Positions 47,101 through 59,466 of a DNA stretch of 64,000 nt are shown here, in pieces. Each line of letters begins with the position of its first letter. The stretch's first letter is position 1. The position numbers and the translations under genes are program-made. The notes under the pieces are model-generated. The model was not told the DNA's origin. It did no database searches and saw only the letters and a program-made list of their open reading frames with translations. This stretch comes from Selaginella tamariscina (taxonomy: Eukaryota; Streptophyta; Lycopodiopsida; Selaginellales; Selaginellaceae): NCBI GenBank assembly GCA_003024785.1, contig PUQB01000011.1, positions 899,001 to 963,000 of the forward strand, written 5' to 3'.

Positions 47101-49290
47101 GCTGCTAGTGATCGTCGATGCCTTTGAGGAGTGGTGTAGATTCCTTGAAGGTTCCCGCATGTGGTTAAGGTGTATTGTGATCACAAGAACCTCCAGTACT
47201 GGGCAACAACACGAGTTCTCAATCAGCATCAGGCGCAATGGGCACAATCTTTGTCCCAGTTCCGATACATGATTATTCATCGTCTCGGTCGTCTAATGGT
47301 AAAGCAGATGCTTTATCTCATTGTAGTTACCTAGCTCTAGTACTAGGTGAAATCCCATTTAATCAATAAGAACAAGTCATCTTGAGCTCCGACCAGTTGT
47401 TGGTGAACGCGCTTTTGTTCTTTTGCTCCAGTTGACACTTCGTTTTTGGATCTAATCCAAGAAAGTCTTTCTCAAGACGAGTTTGCTCATGATGTCTTTG
47501 CACATGTTCGACGAGTTCAGCCATTGTTTTCAGGGTCACAACTACGAGATTATGCTACTTTCTATCTTTATAATGGGTTGCTATACCACCACATCCAAAT
47601 CTATGTTCCGGACGGAGAATTGAGGTTGCGAGTTGTCCAACATTACAGCTGCAGGACATTTTGGCATTCGAAAGACAATCGAGCTTGTATATCGTGTGTT
47701 CTAGTGGCCTCGGCTTCGCATGTATATTAAGAAATTTGTGCGATCTTGTGTGCCAACGTACAAAGCTTCTTCGTCATTGATTGGTTGGACTACTACAGCC
47801 TCTTCCTATTGCTCAGTAGCCATGGCCCTCCATCACCATAGATTTTCTCACTGATTTACCGCCTTCTAGAGGGTTTGATGCTATCCTAGTCATTGTTGAT
47901 CGGTTCTCTAAGATGGCGCACTTTGTTGATTGGTTCTCTAAGATGGCGCACTTTGTTCCTTGCAACAAGACATGTTCGGGTCCTGATGCTACAGATTTGG
48001 TGTATCGAGAGGTGTTGTCTTCATGGTCTTCTTGATGAACTTGTCATTGATCGAGGTCCCCAGTTTACTTCGACATTCTAGCGGAGATTTCTAGATTGGC
48101 TACGTATCATCGAGAAACTGTCTACTGCGCATTATCCTGAAACAGATGGCCAAATGGAGCGCACGATTCAGACTCTAGAACAATATCTCCGGTGTTTCAT
48201 TTCTTATCTGCAAGATGATTGGGTTGATCTCCTTTCGGCTGCCGAGTTCGCGTACAACAACATGGCACACTCATCATAAGTGTGTCGCCATTTTTTGCAT
48301 TCTCTAGTGTTCATCCTCGCTCGTCCTACAACTTGCCTGTGGTTCCTGGCCTTACCACTGCTGTCGATGATTGTGTTGAGCATCTTCAACATGTCCACGA
48401 AGAAGTGCAGCATCATCTTGAACACGCTCGGGATTTGCAACAACAAATTGCTGATCGTTTCCATTCCCGTTCCTCTCCTCTAGCATTCACAATTGGTGAT
48501 CAAGTGTGACTCCTCTGGCGTCATTGGCCAACCACACATCCCTATGACAAGCTGGACTATCAACGCTTGGGCCCATTTCGCATCATCGAGAGACTCTCTG
48601 ATGTAACATTTTGTCTCGAGCTTCCACAACCATCCGGATCCATCCCATGTTCCATGTTTCTTTATTGGAGCCTTATCATGCTCCTTCTGAACCTGGCCGA
48701 CTTCTTCCACCACCTCCTCTGGTTACAGTTGCTGGTGAACCTCAGTTCAAGGTTGCTGCTTTAACTACGTCCCTGTGACAAGTTGGACTATCAACGCTTG
48801 GGCCCGGTTATAATTGCTGGTGAACCTGCAATTCTTAACTCCACACGTCCCTATGACAAGCTGGACTATTAATGCTTGGGCCCATTTCGCATCATCGAAA
48901 GACTCTCTGATATGACGTTTTGTCTCGAGCTTCCACCAACCATCCGGATCCATCTCGTGTTCCATGTTTTTTTATTAAAGCCTTATCATGCTCCTTTTGA
49001 AATCAACCGACTTCTTCCACCACCTCCTCTGGTTTTGCTGGTGAACCTGAGTTCGAGCCTGAGTTGCAATTCTTGACTCCAAGCTTGTTCGTGGTAAACT
49101 TCACTATTTCATAGACTGGGTGGATTGTCGCACTTGCATGCTGCCTCATCTTGTTCATGCTTGTGATCTTGTGGCTCCCCACCTCCTCTGGTTACAGTTG
49201 CTGGTGAACCTGAATTCGAGCCTGAGTTGCAATTCTTGACTCCAAGCTTGTTCGTGGTAAACTTCATTATTTTATGGACTGATGCAAGTT
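44140..49290 (+). mobile_element. Ty3/gypsy-type (chromovirus-like) LTR retroelement fossil
   Basis: Parts occur in canonical Ty3/gypsy order on the plus strand: a gag-like region with a CCHC zinc knuckle (about 44620-45350), a retropepsin-like region (about 45500-45760), reverse transcriptase (about 45960-46700), RNase H (about 46800-47330), integrase (about 47440-48480), and a stretch resembling an integrase C-terminus plus chromodomain (about 48500-49270). Integrase before the 3' end and a chromodomain-like tail place it with the chromoviruses. It is broken, with more than a dozen breaks, and looks old. No matched pair of long terminal repeats could be recognised, so its outer limits are approximate. 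The 3' part (48500-49270) contains partial repeats of itself. Confidence 0.88.
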
Positions 49291-49756
49291 GTAACTAAAA
49301 TGGGCATGGCTAGTAATTAATTTTAGCTATTTAATTAGCATTTTCTAATATTAAAGGAATATTCTTTAGAATATATGTTTGAAAAGAGATATTCTTTAGA
49401 ATATTCTATTTTGTATTCTACCCTTTAATTATAGCATTCATTAAACAAAAATTAATAACATTATAAAGTAGAAGGTATTATTATATATATATTGCCTAAT
49501 ATAACAATTAAGGAAGAGCATAAGAGTACATTATATAAATATTGATGTTGTTATTAAAATTAATATTTAAATATAACATTATTAATTAAAAATTTGTAGT
49601 AGTAATAAAATATATTATAAATCCTATAATAATATAGTCAATCTTCCATCATTTTTTAAATTTATATAGTTAAGTATACAATTTGGTACTATTATTAAAG
49701 AGTTTATAATAATTATGAATATTAAATATATGATATTTTATAATTTTGTAATTGCT
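49291..49756. other. AT-rich spacer downstream of the DUF7869-type gene
   Basis: Non-coding. It contains repeats of the word GATATTCTTTAGAATAT near 49350-49410, similar to words in the AT-rich repeat at 54.4-55.1 kb. It may be the 3' flank of the transposase-like element. Confidence 0.4.
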
Positions 49757-52700
49757 TTAAGCTTCAGAAAACATACATTCCCTTGCAGTTTTGTTAATCG
49801 TGACTTTATCAACGCTTCTTGACATCCACCCATATCGAATGGATTTAACATTTATAAAACATGCTGGGTCTTTTTGATTGGGAGACCATGTTTTCTCTAG
49901 GCATCCATTATATCTTTCGCTCTCCTTCTCGTGTCGCCTTTTTTGTGGTTTGAACCATGCAACCTTAACAATACTATTTTTTGTGATTACTTCAGGTGTG
50001 TCGATAATTTGACCCATCCAAATAGGCTGATTATATGACGCATCTGGAGTAATGAGAACCATCATTAGTTTTTGAAGATCCTTGCAGCAATCAAAGTATG
50101 CTTTAGGTTTTTGGTTCCTTTGTCCAACAAAGTGTGGGGTTTGCACTTCCACATCACTACTGGCTTCTATGTCGTCTATGCTCAGTGATGTCATTTCAAT
50201 CTCCTCTCGCCACCTTGTTTTAGGCCAGAAAGGGTGTTGCAATTCTGTACTTGTGACAGTAGGCCCTTCCAACTCTCGAACAACAGTCTCCCAATAGTTG
50301 ACCACATGCTTATATAGTTCTGAGTAACCAGTTGCCTTATCAGAATTCTTTGGCATCGATTTTTGAACCCATGCCACATATTTTTTGATGCCATCAATAA
50401 TAACCTCTTGTTCCTTGAGCTGGGCACTCAATGGAATAGGGTCTGGTTGTCCTTCTGGGAGAAGTGGCTTTCCATCCTCTCCACTTTTGAAGAGCATTAA
50501 GCCCTCTTTCGGTAACCACTCCTGCTCTGATGGCCGTAACTTGTACTGCATAATAGGTATACCATCTCGTATGGAGAAAAAGAATTGTAGCGGCACAAGG
50601 TGACCAACTAAAGAATCACTCCCTTCTTTTATATACTCCTTGAGAAATTTTTTGAAGTCTGGCACCTCAGTCACAAGCAAAGCACAACTTTTTTTGGAGA
50701 TGCAATTTTCAAAAAGATTCATCATATGCGGTAAGGTAAGTGCACTTGTCCTTTTTGTAGAGTTGGAGACCTTGCTGAAGAACGCATCAATATCTTCATG
50801 AGTGTGACCAACCATAAGGAAACTGAGCGTGATTGTTTCAAACACACCTTTGGCAACAAGCATTGACAAGTATGCTAGCACATATCTAGAAAATAAAAGT
50901 AAGTATGAGCTTGAGAAACCCTTAAGTAAAATGATTTACCTATTTTTGTTCTCGCCTGCACAATTATCCATCTGTAAAAGCAAATGACGAGGAAGCTTAT
51001 TTGATGTTGAGGACACATGTACACTATTTGAGCTAGATCCCTCCACTGAACCTGAACTCTCAACAGGGCCATTTTTTGTGCAGGTTTGACAATGCCTCTC
51101 ATATTCCCAAGTAGCCTCAAGTGCAGACGTGTTCATGAGAGCATTATGTAAAGGTTGAAGGTGTTGTTTCTTCACTTTGAGATCACTGATAGGACTTGTC
51201 TGTGAGTGGGCTTCAAGGTTTCTGAAACACATGGCTAACGACCCAATAGTGAAATTGGAGTCGCTAGACCAATGTGGAAGTGAAAAGTGTCCATATGACT
51301 CACAACCGTGTCCATGTGTTAGCACACCTGTCAATGAAATCGGAAGTTTCATGACATTTCCAAGGCACTTTGGTGTTGCAAAGAGCTTTGGAATGCTGGT
51401 CTTTGAATGATCCATCTTGTCATGGATCAAGCACAGGTACTCTGATGGGCGTGACACAGAAAGCATGCGGTGTGCATAGTACTGAGACCGGCAAGTTTGT
51501 TGTGCAATCATGTGGGCCTCCATCTTCCTTTGAATGGTAGTGATCTCCACCAAGGTTTTTGCACAAGCCTCTGCAGCCTTCAATGATGTACAAGTGTCAC
51601 ACTTAGAAAAGCTAGAGTGTTTTGCAATCTCCACATCCTTAAAATGAGTATTCCATATGTTGTTGAAGGTACCAGTGCAGATTGCTTGGAGCCCCATCAA
51701 ACTGAGGCACTTGTTCACATGTTCACACAGTTTCAATTGAGTGTAGATTGAAGGCAAAACCTTGAGATTTTCCCTGACCCCTGCATTTGTGGTTCGGCAT
51801 TTGTGAGGCATCCTGTCTGCATTTGCTTCCACAAAAGCCTTGAGTATCTCTATGGCTGCCATGATGTGAGAGCGGGTTTTGACCAAGCAGTGTTCCCATG
51901 AACTGAGGTTCGCGCTCCATCTAGCCACTCATCCCTCCGACGGTAGAACGTGGTCTTTGGGATCCCGTATATACTGTACCAAGCTTTGAAGCAGATGGCC
52001 ACCTTATTAAATACCATGGATGTACTCTGATAACCTGTGTCCGAGGCCATTCCATCAATACACCCAGTTAGTGCAGCATATACAAACTCATGCCTTTGCT
52101 TTTGGGTGAGCATACGAAAGACATGTCTACATTGGGTAATTTCATTCCGGTCTGCCATCTGACAACACTTCTTCTTGCAACAGTCAATCGTGGAAATGCT
52201 CGTAACACTTTCGGAAGATGTAGGATCCATCTTTACCCTCTTGCTGAAACTTGCAGGGGAAGATCTACAACCCATGAATCGCCTTTTTCTTACAATAGGA
52301 CCAATGCAAGGAACCTCTTCAAATATGAGTTGTTCTTCCGGGTTGTTATTATTGAAATCCAACCCAGAATATGTTGAACCATCTTGCCGTCTTAATTCAG
52401 ATGTTCGCCACCTCACGAGGGATCCAGGATACAATGTGCCATTAGGTGAAACCTCTGTCACAACTACACCCACGAAGTCGGACCCTAGTTTCTCTTCTGA
52501 CACTGCTTCCATTGGATTTATAGCTGTGATGATGCCTCTTCCGACTTCAATCTCACGAAGAAAGAGAATCACCTCATCCATCACAGCAGGCAAGCCATCA
52601 TCTGGTAAACTCGTGCTACTATTTGTTTGTGACTCTGCATATTCTGTGTCAGCCTTGACTTCATCCAAATTCCACAATACAGGAGAACCCTCCTCAAATT

Positions 52701-52881
52701 CCATTCCCAGAACCTCAACATGCTTGTAAATGGTGTTCACCCATACGTACACACAAGATCCTTGGGCAATATTGTGACATGATGCATTATTATCTCGAAC
52801 TTCCACAGTTCCAGTGCCAACTATCTCGTTGTTCCGAAGAAGACATACTTTATCTCCAGTATTAAACATATTGTCCTGCAC
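49757..52881 (-). CDS. Transposase-like protein with DUF7869-type DDE-like core
   Basis: Roughly 1,020 residues in two exons (intron about 50888-50937). N-terminus: GDKVCLLRNNEIVGTGTVEV, which resembles the plant CACTA-associated DUF8039-like fold, followed by a second GRGI..GVVVTEVS module. Next come a Cys-rich patch (DCCKKKCCQM), a helix-turn-helix-like region (GIPKTTFYRRRDEW), SVHGN, MPHK and a zinc-like FSKCDTC. The core carries three acidic blocks in DDE-like spacing: CLIHDKMDHSK (about 51410), LLLQMDNCAGENKNRYVLAY (about 50920) and FLMVGHTHEDIDAFFSKV (about 50800). I recall these as the hallmark of DUF7869, an uncharacterised family spread in algae, mosses and lycophytes. One base is missing at the T run 51877-51880. 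The stop is at 49757. An upstream exon is possible because GTGCAG precedes DNMFNTGD. A catalytic role is inference. Confidence 0.72.
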
Positions 52882-53020
52882 ATAAATAATTGTATTATTT
52901 ATGATATCTGTTTATGCAATATTTTAAGAAATCTGAATTACGGTTACTTAATAATATGCATATGCAATAATACATAATTATGTTTAGAGATAATATCTCA
53001 TGTTTGATTAATACAACTGA

Positions 53021-53786
53021 TGGGCGGGATTAATCCCGCCCACGAATCCCTCCGACGAGGAACGGTCGGCGGGATTAATCCCGCCGCCGACTCAACCCCT
53101 TCGGAGAGAGTCGGCGGGATTAATCCCGCCTTGGACTCCCTCCGACAAGGAAGAGCCGGCGGGATTAATCCCGCCGCCTCTTCCTCCTCGGGGGAGTCCG
53201 CGGGATTAATCCCGCCGACTCTCTCCGACGAGGAAGGAGTCCGGCGGGATTAATCCCGCCGACTCCTTCGAGAGAGTCGGCGGGATTAATCCCGCCGACT
53301 CCCTCCGCGGAAGAGTCGGCGGGATTAATCCCCGCCCTTCCTCCTCGGAGGAAGAGGCGGCGGGATTAATCCCGCCGGCTCTTCCTTGTCGGAGGGAGTC
53401 CAAGGCGGGATTAATCCCGCCCACAATTCTTACGACGGGGAATGGGTGGCGGGATTAAACCCGCACATAACTCTCTCCAAAACTATGATTTCAAAGAGAT
53501 CTCGGGATAAATCCTGTCCCCAAATCTTAAAACAGGGATGTGGTGGCGAGATTAATCCCGCCACCCCTTCCCTGCCTCCTAAAATGGTTGGCGGGATTAA
53601 TCCCGCCGACAACTCTTTCTAATAAATTCTGGTAACTCTTCATCAGTTGAGAAGGTTATCGCGGGATTAATCCCGCCACTCTTTTTCAGTGGCGGAGAAG
53701 CATTGCCCGAGATGGTGGCGGGATTAATCCCGCCACCTCTTCGAAGAGGCGAAAAAGAAATGGCCGGATTAATCCCGCCGCCCCGG
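53021..53786. repeat. Palindrome array 1: GGCGGGATTAATCCCGCC, about 17 units
   Basis: An 18-bp perfect dyad, GGCGGGATTAATCCCGCC, recurs about every 40-50 bp, with about eleven exact copies and six variants. Spacers are GC-rich and related to one another (CTCCCTCCGACAAGGAAGAG and its reverse complement). Two blocks of about 80 bp (about 53112-53191 and 53338-53418), each with two palindromes and their spacer, are inverted copies, so the array forms a larger dyad centred near 53265. The array begins 140 bp upstream of the first ATG of the DUF7869-type gene. Frames through it read GGINPA repeats and are artefacts. Confidence 0.92.
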
Positions 53787-54300
53787 TTAACCTAGAATAT
53801 TAAGTTAAAAGGATATTTAAACGGGATAAATCCCTAACGGAATATATTATAATCCTAATGCATTCCTAAACCCCTAAATTGTAATTTTAAGAGAGAATGT
53901 AAGAGAGTGAATCTTTATAAGTATTTTTAAATTTGTTTATAATACTTACTTGTAAACAGCACTGAAGGCGCCGTGCTTTCCTATAAAGAATAGCACCCAA
54001 TTTAATCTCGCTCCTGAGATGATCACTATGAAGAAAAAAGAAGATCTAAAGAGTGAAAAATACAGAAATGAAGAAACCCTTGCCGGAGAAAGAACCAGAT
54101 CTGAATTTGAGTGGGAAATTAAATGCATTTTCAAATTTACATGTCAGACCGACAATACATATGTCAGAAATTCAAATTTTTTAAAAAGAACAGAAAATAA
54201 AATTTAAGATGAGTTGACACAAATATCCGACACTCTGACATATATACTCTCCAGTTCCAATGAGTATTTTAAAATTGCATTTAATGTTATTCAAGTGATT
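53787..54300. other. Spacer between array 1 and AT-rich repeats
   Basis: A short frame on the minus strand (about 53946-54134) ends at a strong donor-like sequence (ACAA|GTAAGTAT, near 53952). It might be a leader exon of the DUF7869-type gene, but the phases do not fit a simple join. Nothing else is seen. Confidence 0.35.
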
Positions 54301-54415
54301 CAAGCTGTTTAATATTACGAAATTTTAGACTATATTCTACATTCTTAGTATTCAAGTATATTTATATTATATATATATATAAATATATACTTATACAATA
54401 AATAAATTGATATAT

Positions 54416-55130
54416 TATTATGTATCATTTAAAATATATTCATAGTCTGTTTATTATTATTATTTTCTTAATTACTCGAGTATTTAGTTTTCATTTCCTA
54501 GTATCAATGGGATATTCTTTAATATTTTATTAATATTTGAAGAATATTCTAATATTAAACCTGATTATCATAATTAAATTAGTCTTGTTCTTAATTATTG
54601 CAGTAATTATTCTACATTTGTATATATTAATGGGATTTTCTCAATTAATTTGTTATTATTTCAAGAATATTCATGTGTTAAACCTTATTATCAATATTAA
54701 ATTAATAATATATATTTTAAAACATATATACATATATTAATAAATATGTATTATTATATAATTTAAAATATGTTATATGTTATATTATATCATTTCCTTA
54801 ATTACTTGAGTAATTAATCTTCTTTATATTAATGGGATATTCTTTATTATTTTCTTATTATTCCAAGAATATTCCAATATTAAACATGATTATGATAATT
54901 AATTTAGTTAATTATTTGAGTACTTAATTTACATTTGTATATATTAATGGGATTTTCTCAATTAATTTCTTATTATTTCAAGAATATTTCAATGTTAAAC
55001 CTTTTTATCAATATTAAATTAATATATATTATTAAAACTATATATGGCTATATATTAGATAAAATCATATATTATTATGTATAATTTAAAATATGTTCTA
55101 GTGTGTTTATTAATATTATTTTCTTAATTA
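54416..55130. repeat. AT-rich tandem repeat, period about 325 bp
   Basis: Two copies of a unit run from about 54416 and 54740, with landmarks AATGGGATATTCTTTA at 54506 and 54831. Each unit holds two related sub-blocks, AATGGGATATTCTTTA and AATGGGATTTTCTCAATTAA, followed by AAGAATATTC..TTAAACC. It is non-coding. Confidence 0.75.
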
Positions 55131-55359
55131 TTCGATGTTTGTTTTGCACACATATATAAACACAATCATAAATTTACACACGCATTACAAGAACTTACAA
55201 AAACACATATGCACACACATGCACAACCCTAAACCAAACTGAAGAAATATGTTGCTTCTTTATTGAAAACATCATGTTCAACGCATGTATGATATATGTA
55301 CTCAATCTGTGTGTATGTAACACATTGAATTTACATGTGTAATATTTATATTAAGCTTG

Positions 55360-55945
55360 TTGGGAGCAAACCCTAAACCCTAAACCCTAAACCCTGTGTA
55401 TACATGTGTGTACAAAAATAATTTTTCAACACTCTCTCTTCACACCATGCATGATCCATCCTAAACCCTAAACCCTAAACCCTAATATGTAACACAATGA
55501 ATTTACTCATGTAATATGTATGTATGTCTGTGTGTATACACGTGTGTATGTATATATGTGTACTCTGTATGTATATATGTGTACTTTCTGTCTTCTCTCA
55601 TACATACACACCATGCATGATCCATGTTAATATGTACTGTCTCTCTTCTCTCAAACATACACACCATGCATGATCTATAATATGTACTCGGTCTCTCTAA
55701 TATTATGTACTAATATGTATGTATGTCTGTGTGTATAATACACACCATGCATGATCCATAATATGTACTGTCTCTCTTCTCTCATATACTATGTATGTAT
55801 ATCTGTGTATAATATGTGTAAGTATATATGTGTACTAATATATGCAATGTGTACAAAAATAATTTTTCAACACTCTCTCTTCTCTCATACATACACACCA
55901 TGCATGATCCATCCTAAATCCAAAACCCTAAACCCTAAACCCATG
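55360..55945. repeat. Interstitial telomere-type repeats within a CATGCATGATCCAT minisatellite
   Basis: Short runs of CCCTAAA occur at about 55369-55395 (four units), 55460-55484 and 55922-55942. They are mixed with repeats of ACACACCATGCATGATCCAT and TCTCTCTTCTCTC plus GT/TA microsatellite. The CCCTAAA type is the Arabidopsis-type plant telomere unit. The runs are short and interrupted, so this is not a chromosome end. Confidence 0.8.
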
Positions 55946-56329
55946 TAATATGTATGTATGTCTGTGTGTATACACGTGTGTATGTATATATTATGTGTAT
56001 TAATATATGCAATGTGTATGTATGTATTGATACACATGAAACTTTAACACTCTCATGGACACACACATGTTAAATCCCTGCATGATTTATATTTTTGGGG
56101 TGTATGTGATACACCCACGCACACGCACGCGCTAATAATATAATGAAAGAATATTCGTTTAGGGCGAATCTATATTTATTTTTTTAGGGTTTAAGTATAT
56201 TCTCAGAAGGAATATTCTATTAGGGTTAATATATATATTTAATTCCTTTAGGGTTTAGGTATATTCTTAGGGTTTCAAGAGGCGGCGGCTGTGAAATCGG
56301 CGGCGGCGGCTGTGCACACAGGTGAGATC

Positions 56330-57590
<1,261 letters not shown>

Positions 57591-57603
57591 AAGCCCCTCG
57601 AGC

Positions 57604-59170
57604 GGCGGGATTAATCCCGCCGCTTATGGTTGGGGCCATGGCGGCGGGGATTAATCCCGCCGTCGAGGCCCTTCACGCAGGCTATGGGGCGCGGATTAAT
57701 CCCGCCGCTCTAGGACAAACCGAAGAGCGGCGGGATTAATCCCGCCGCCCATGGCCTGCGTGAGGGGCCTCGGCGGCGGGATTAATCCCGCCGCTCACCC
57801 ATGCCCTGCGCGGAATGCGGCGGATTTATCTCGCCGGCAATGGCCTGTGTGAAGGCCCTAATGGCCGGGATTAATCCCGGCGGATTCGCGCAGGGCATTT
57901 ACAGGGGATGGGCGGCGGGATTAATCCGCCGCTCATGAGGCTAACCGAAGAGCCTGCATGAAAGATCCTGCACGGAAGGCTAACCGAAGAGCCTGCATGA
58001 CATGTCCTGCGCGTAAGGCGGCGGGATTAATCCCGCCGACCAGGGAATTCACGCAGGACATGAACGGCGGGATTAATCCCGCCCCACGCTCATGCCCTTC
58101 GCGGAGGGCGGCGGGATTAATCCCGCCGCTCAGGCACTTCCGCAGGATATAAGCAGCGGGATTAATCCCGCCCCCACCCATCCCTGTTCAAAATGCCGCA
58201 GCCAATATATATGTGTAAGCGCATGATTTACGAGAGGCGGCGGGATTAGTCTCTTCGAACCTTCATTGCCCGGGGCGAGGATTAATCCCGCCACCCTTCT
58301 TTTTTTCCTCCATTGGTATGTTGAATCAATCCCGACTAACTCTGTCTGAGACGGAGAAGGTTTACAAAATACCAATGGAGGGAACTGAAAAGGGTGGTGG
58401 GATTAATTTCACCATCCCTTACATGGTGGGCGGGATTAATCCCGCCGCGTACGCATGCCCTGCGGAATCGGGCGGATTTATCCGCCGCCATTGGCCTGCC
58501 TGAAGGGCCTAGGCGCGGGATTAATCCGCAAGATTTCGCACAGGGCATTGGCGTTCGGCGGATTAATCCCGCCGACTAAGGCCCGAGTGAAGGGCCTGGG
58601 AGGCGGGATTAATCCCGCCGGACGCCAATTCCCTGCGCGGAATCGGGCGGGATTAATCCCGCCGCCATTGGCCTGTCTGAAGTGCCTAGGCGGCGGGATT
58701 AATCCCGCCCGATTCCGCGCAGGGAATTGGCGTCCGGCGGGATTAATCCCGCCGCATAGGGACCGAGTGAAGGCCCTGGGCGCGGATTAATCCCGCCGAG
58801 TCTTCAATGCCTGTTGGAGGAATGAATCCCGCCACCCTTCGCTTTTTTCTCCATTGGTGAGTCGGACCAATCCTAAACGTTTCTGTCTGAGACGTAGAAG
58901 GTTTTCAACATACCAATGAAGAGAATTGGGAAGGGTGGGGAAATTCATTTAACCATCCCTTACATGGTGGGCGAGATTAATCCCGCCCCCTTTCTGGAGT
59001 CACTGAAGGGGTGTGAGAAATAAATCTGCCCAGTTCTCTCTGAGACCGAGAAGGGTGGCAAGATTAATTCCGCACTCCCGTTCAAGGCCTCCAGAAAGGT
59101 GGCGAGATTAATCCCGCCCACTCTTTCAGGAGGCATTGAAGGGGTGGCGAGATTAATCCCGCCGCACCTT
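57604..59170. repeat. Palindrome array 2: GGCGGGATTAATCCCGCC, about 30 units
   Basis: The same 18-bp palindrome as in array 1, here about eleven exact copies and about twenty variants (GGCGAGATTAATCCCGCC, GGCGGATTTATCCGCC and others), roughly every 45-55 bp. Spacers differ from array 1 (CATGCCCTGCGCGGAAT, CCATGGCCTGCGTGAGGG) and again occur in both orientations; CGGACGCCAATTCCCTGCG near 58620 returns inverted near 58718. A longer unit recurs 541 bp apart (58291 and 58832), with an internal hairpin TCCATTGGTAT/ATACCAATGGA. Variants concentrate toward the right end. The array stops about 300 bp before a gene fragment related to the DUF7869-type gene. Confidence 0.92.
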
Positions 59171-59276
59171 CCATGTGATATATATGTGTATTAGTATATA
59201 TAAGTTGCATATCTCATTTTATTTACTTTTATCATCTTATTATAATATTTCGAGTAAAAGCTAGGAATCTATGTAA

Positions 59277-59363
59277 AACTGTCCAGAGCTCACATTTGTG
59301 GTGGTTCTAAAACGAAATGTTATCTTTCTTTTGCACTAGCACAAATGTGAGCTTCGGACAGTT
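59277..59363. repeat. Foldback: 24-bp inverted repeat with 39-nt loop
   Basis: The arm 59277-59300 (AACTGTCC..GAGCTCACATTTGTG) pairs with 59340-59363 at 22 of 24 positions; the only mismatch is an adjacent AG/GA pair. The arms are GC-balanced, unlike the surrounding AT-rich DNA. It could be a small-RNA precursor-like hairpin, the tips of a tiny MITE, or a terminal structure of the neighbouring element. Confidence 0.75.
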
Positions 59364-59466
59364 AATTACGTCTACTTCTCTCTGTGTATTATTTTTGTAT
59401 ATTCGGGTTTATACAAGTGTGTGTGCGTTTTTATATGATTTGTATTCATAGTGTATTATTTTGCAG

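Noticed and set aside
52090-52729. Plus-strand frames inside the DUF7869-type gene
   Set aside because: They are antisense shadows with no motif; the minus-strand frame is long and family-like.
53020-53622. Open frames reading GGINPA repeats on both strands (also 57933-58790)
   Set aside because: The palindrome translates to the same peptide on both strands; there is no start context and the frames follow the array, not a gene.
53021-53786. CRISPR-like array (regular repeats with spacers)
   Set aside because: The host is a plant, no cas genes are present, the spacers are copies or inverted copies of one another, and the repeat is a full palindrome in a transposon-like setting.
53946-54134. 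Leader exon of the DUF7869-type gene
   Set aside because: A strong donor is present, but the phase does not match the acceptor-like GTGCAG at the gene start and no homology supports it.
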